Shown piece after piece: positions 3,936 to 6,110 of a DNA stretch of 6,110 nucleotides (the first letter of the stretch is position 1; each line of letters starts with the position of its first letter). The position numbers were made by a program, and so were the translations under genes. Origin of the DNA: Terriglobales bacterium (lineage in GTDB: Bacteria > Acidobacteriota > Terriglobia > Terriglobales > Acidobacteriaceae); NCBI GenBank assembly GCA_019241735.1, contig JAFAWN010000401.1, positions 1 to 6,110 on the forward strand, read 5' to 3'. The notes under the pieces are model-generated. The model did not search any database. It was not told where the DNA came from and saw only the letters and a program-made list of their open reading frames with translations.

Positions 3936-6110
3936 ATGTACTTAAGGAAACCTCTGGCCGTTCGGACCACGTGGCTACTCAGCGTGATTCTGCTCAGCTT
4001 CACCAGTTTGGGCCTAGCGCAGGAATCAGAAAGAGAGCGTAAGCCGAAACAACAGCAAACCGCGACGGATGAAACCAAAGCTGCCGAGGAGAAGAAGGCA
4101 GAGAAGGAAGATCCCCTATTTAAGGGCATGAAATACCGCGTCATTGGCCCATTTCGTGGCGGCCGTTCGCTCACCGCGTCCGGCATTGCAGACAACCCCA
4201 CGACATACTATTTCGGGTCGACCGGCGGCGGAGTTTGGAAAACCACCGACGGCGCTATGACCTGGACGCCAGTGTTTGATAAGCAGGACGTTTCTGCCAT
4301 CGGCAGTCTCGCCGTCGCACCTTCAGATCCGAATATTGTTTACGTCGGCACCGGGGAAGCTTGCATCCGCGGGAACATCTCGCACGGCGATGGCATATAT
4401 AAGACGCTTGACGGAGGGAAAACCTGGAAGAACGTGGGACTGCGCGACAGCCGCGCCATCGGTAAGGTCATTGTCAATCCTACGAACGCCGATATCGTAT
4501 TTGTAGCAGCGCTGGGGCATCCTTATGGCCCAAATACCGAGCGGGGTATTTTCCGTACCACCGACGGCGGGAAGACCTGGGAGAAGGTTCTGTATCAGGA
4601 CGAAAACACCGGCGGGATTGACGTCGCCTTTGATCCTCACAACCCTCATATCCTTTTTGCCGCACTTTGGCAGGCAAGGCGCACCCCTTGGAACCTGTCG
4701 AGCGGAGGACCCGGCAGCGGACTTTACCGCTCCAATGATGGCGGTACGACCTGGAAGCGCCTAGAGGAACATGGCCTGCCCAAAGGGCCGTATGGACGTA
4801 TCGGAGTTGCAGTTGCCGCTAATTCCGACCGCGTGTATGCGCTGATTGAAGCTCACGAGGGAGGAATTTACCGCTCCGATGACGGCGGAGATACCTGGCA
4901 GTTAGTTAACGACAGCCGTTCCTACCAGCAACGAGCCTGGTATTACATGCACATCATCGCCGATCCGCGCGAGGCAGATGTGGTTTACGTGCTGAATGTC
5001 GATGCTTATAAATCCACTGATGGCGCGCGCACCTTCAACAAGCTAAAAGTGCCGCACGGCGACAATCATGGTATGTGGATCGATCCGCGGAACTCGCGGC
5101 GCATGATCGTCTCCAACGATGGTGGCGCAACCGTCAGCCTGGACGGCGGAAAGACCTGGACGCTGCAGAACAATCAGCCTACGGCGCAGTTTTACCATGT
5201 CATAACAGATAGCCGCACTCCGTACTTCGTCTATGGTGCGCAACAGGACAACACTACGATTGCGATCGCGAGCCGCAGCGACAATGGATCCATCGACGCT
5301 CCTGACTGGTACCAGGTGGGGGGCGGCGAGGCAGGTTACATAGCGCCCTATCCCCCCGATCCCAACGTCGTTTACGCCGGCGACTATCAGGGCAAGATCA
5401 CCCGCTTCGACAAACGGACTGGGCAGTTGAAGAATGTCGAGGAAAATCCCGAAGTAAGCGATGGCGGCGGCGCCGCGAATCTCGAGCACAGGTTCCAATG
5501 GACGGCGCCCATCATGACCTCTCCCAATGATCCCAACACGCTTTATCACGGTGGGGAACGTCTGTTCAAAACCACTGATGGCGGCATTCACTGGACGGCC
5601 ATTAGCCCTGACCTAACCCGCAACGACAAGTCCAAGCAGCAGCCTTCCGGCGGTCCGATCAACATTGACGATACCGGCACCGAGTACTACGACACAATTT
5701 TTGCAGTGGCTGAATCCCCTGTGGCCAAAGACCTGATTTGGGTGGGGACCGACGATGGCCTGGTCCACATCACCCGTGACGGCGGGAAGAATTGGACTAA
5801 CGTCACCCCCAGCGGATTGACCGCCTGGAGCCGCGTGAGCCAGATCGACGCTTCCCCCCACGATGCGGGAACGGCTTATGTGGCGGTTGACCGTCATCAG
5901 AATGATGACCTGCATCCCTACATTTTCAAAACCAGCGACTACGGTCGTAGCTGGACAAAAATAACCACCGGCATTCCCGAGACGACCTTCGTGCGGGCAG
6001 TCCGCGAAGATCCTAAGAAGCGGGGACTGCTCTATGCAGGTACGGAAAAGGGTGTCTTTGTCTCGTTTAACGATGGAGCTAACTGGCGTCCGCTGCAATT
6101 GAATTTACCT
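3936..6110 (+). CDS. Exported Asp-box (BNR/VPS10-like) beta-propeller protein, 3' end beyond window
   Basis: The first 725 residues are present, open to the window edge. The ATG is preceded by GGGAG (3925-3929) six bases upstream. An N-terminal signal peptide is visible: R4, K5 and R10, a hydrophobic core 13-27, and likely cleavage after A28 (GLA|QES). A charged Lys/Glu/Gln linker follows (about 29-59), then the propeller, beginning with YRVIGPFRGGRS. Eleven Asp-box-like motifs (S/T-x-D-x-G-x-T-W pattern) start near residues 102, 156, 207, 265, 313, 359, 400, 545, 612, 665 and 709. The 67-118 wording (FGSTGGGVWKTTDG, then IVYVGTGEA) is typical of large proteins annotated as glycosyl hydrolase/BNR-repeat or VPS10/sortilin-like in Acidobacteria and Bacteroidetes. 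Asp-boxes are structural turns and do not prove sialidase activity, and I see no definite catalytic residues. Relatives often reach about 1,000 residues, so several hundred are probably missing. It is probably periplasmic or extracellular; its ligand is unknown. Confidence 0.85.
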   Translation, partial: MYLRKPLAVRTTWLLSVILLSFTSLGLAQESERERKPKQQQTATDETKAAEEKKAEKEDPLFKGMKYRVIGPFRGGRSLTASGIADNPTTYYFGSTGGGVWKTTDGAMTWTPVFDKQDVSAIGSLAVAPSDPNIVYVGTGEACIRGNISHGDGIYKTLDGGKTWKNVGLRDSRAIGKVIVNPTNADIVFVAALGHPYGPNTERGIFRTTDGGKTWEKVLYQDENTGGIDVAFDPHNPHILFAALWQARRTPWNLSSGGPGSGLYRSNDGGTTWKRLEEHGLPKGPYGRIGVAVAANSDRVYALIEAHEGGIYRSDDGGDTWQLVNDSRSYQQRAWYYMHIIADPREADVVYVLNVDAYKSTDGARTFNKLKVPHGDNHGMWIDPRNSRRMIVSNDGGATVSLDGGKTWTLQNNQPTAQFYHVITDSRTPYFVYGAQQDNTTIAIASRSDNGSIDAPDWYQVGGGEAGYIAPYPPDPNVVYAGDYQGKITRFDKRTGQLKNVEENPEVSDGGGAANLEHRFQWTAPIMTSPNDPNTLYHGGERLFKTTDGGIHWTAISPDLTRNDKSKQQPSGGPINIDDTGTEYYDTIFAVAESPVAKDLIWVGTDDGLVHITRDGGKNWTNVTPSGLTAWSRVSQIDASPHDAGTAYVAVDRHQNDDLHPYIFKTSDYGRSWTKITTGIPETTFVRAVREDPKKRGLLYAGTEKGVFVSFNDGANWRPLQLNLP

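Noticed and set aside
3346..4201. Long minus-strand open frames opposite ppk2 and the start of the propeller gene
   Set aside because: They run across two well-supported genes on the other strand and their products lack any family signature.
5043..6098. Minus-strand open frames of 182 and 161 codons opposite the propeller gene
   Set aside because: They mirror the repetitive Asp-box coding sequence, as expected for antisense shadows in GC-rich DNA.

Overview
The window looks like a piece of chromosome from a soil-type bacterium, most likely an acidobacterium (Terriglobia or a relative). This placement is inference from three things: a secreted Asp-box (BNR/VPS10-like) beta-propeller protein of a type common in that phylum, an atypical LuxR-type regulator whose receiver wording I associate with Acidobacteria, and a moderately GC-rich composition. 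No rRNA, tRNA, insertion sequence, phage gene or CRISPR array is visible.

Layout. Positions 1-328 hold no convincing gene but carry two strong hairpins with related arms (58-86 and 157-189) and may be a dispersed intergenic repeat. Next is a minus-strand toxin-antitoxin operon: a Phd/YefM-type antitoxin (751-1044) followed, with a one-base TAATG overlap, by a PIN-domain toxin (329-751). A 7-bp inverted repeat at 1053-1076, just upstream of the antitoxin, is a candidate autoregulatory operator. Diverging from this operon is a GreB-like transcript cleavage factor (1195-1893) with an expanded linker and a repetitive C-terminal tail. Converging on it from the minus strand is a NarL/LuxR-type response regulator (2049-2732) whose receiver lacks the usual acidic pocket. 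A 211-bp divergent intergenic region with overlapping inverted repeats separates the regulator from a class III-like PPK2 polyphosphate kinase (2944-3828). The last gene (3936 to the window edge) encodes an exported multi-bladed propeller protein with eleven Asp-box motifs; its C-terminus lies outside the window.

Functional theme. The antitoxin-toxin pair, the Gre factor, the orphan regulator and the polyphosphate-dependent nucleotide kinase all belong to families linked to stress or energy-limited growth, but only the toxin-antitoxin pair is clearly one operon. No wholly new multigene system is evident. The most unusual items are the degenerate receiver domain, the Asp-for-Glu change at the GreB catalytic tip, and the in-phase 12-bp repeat array that forms the GreB tail.
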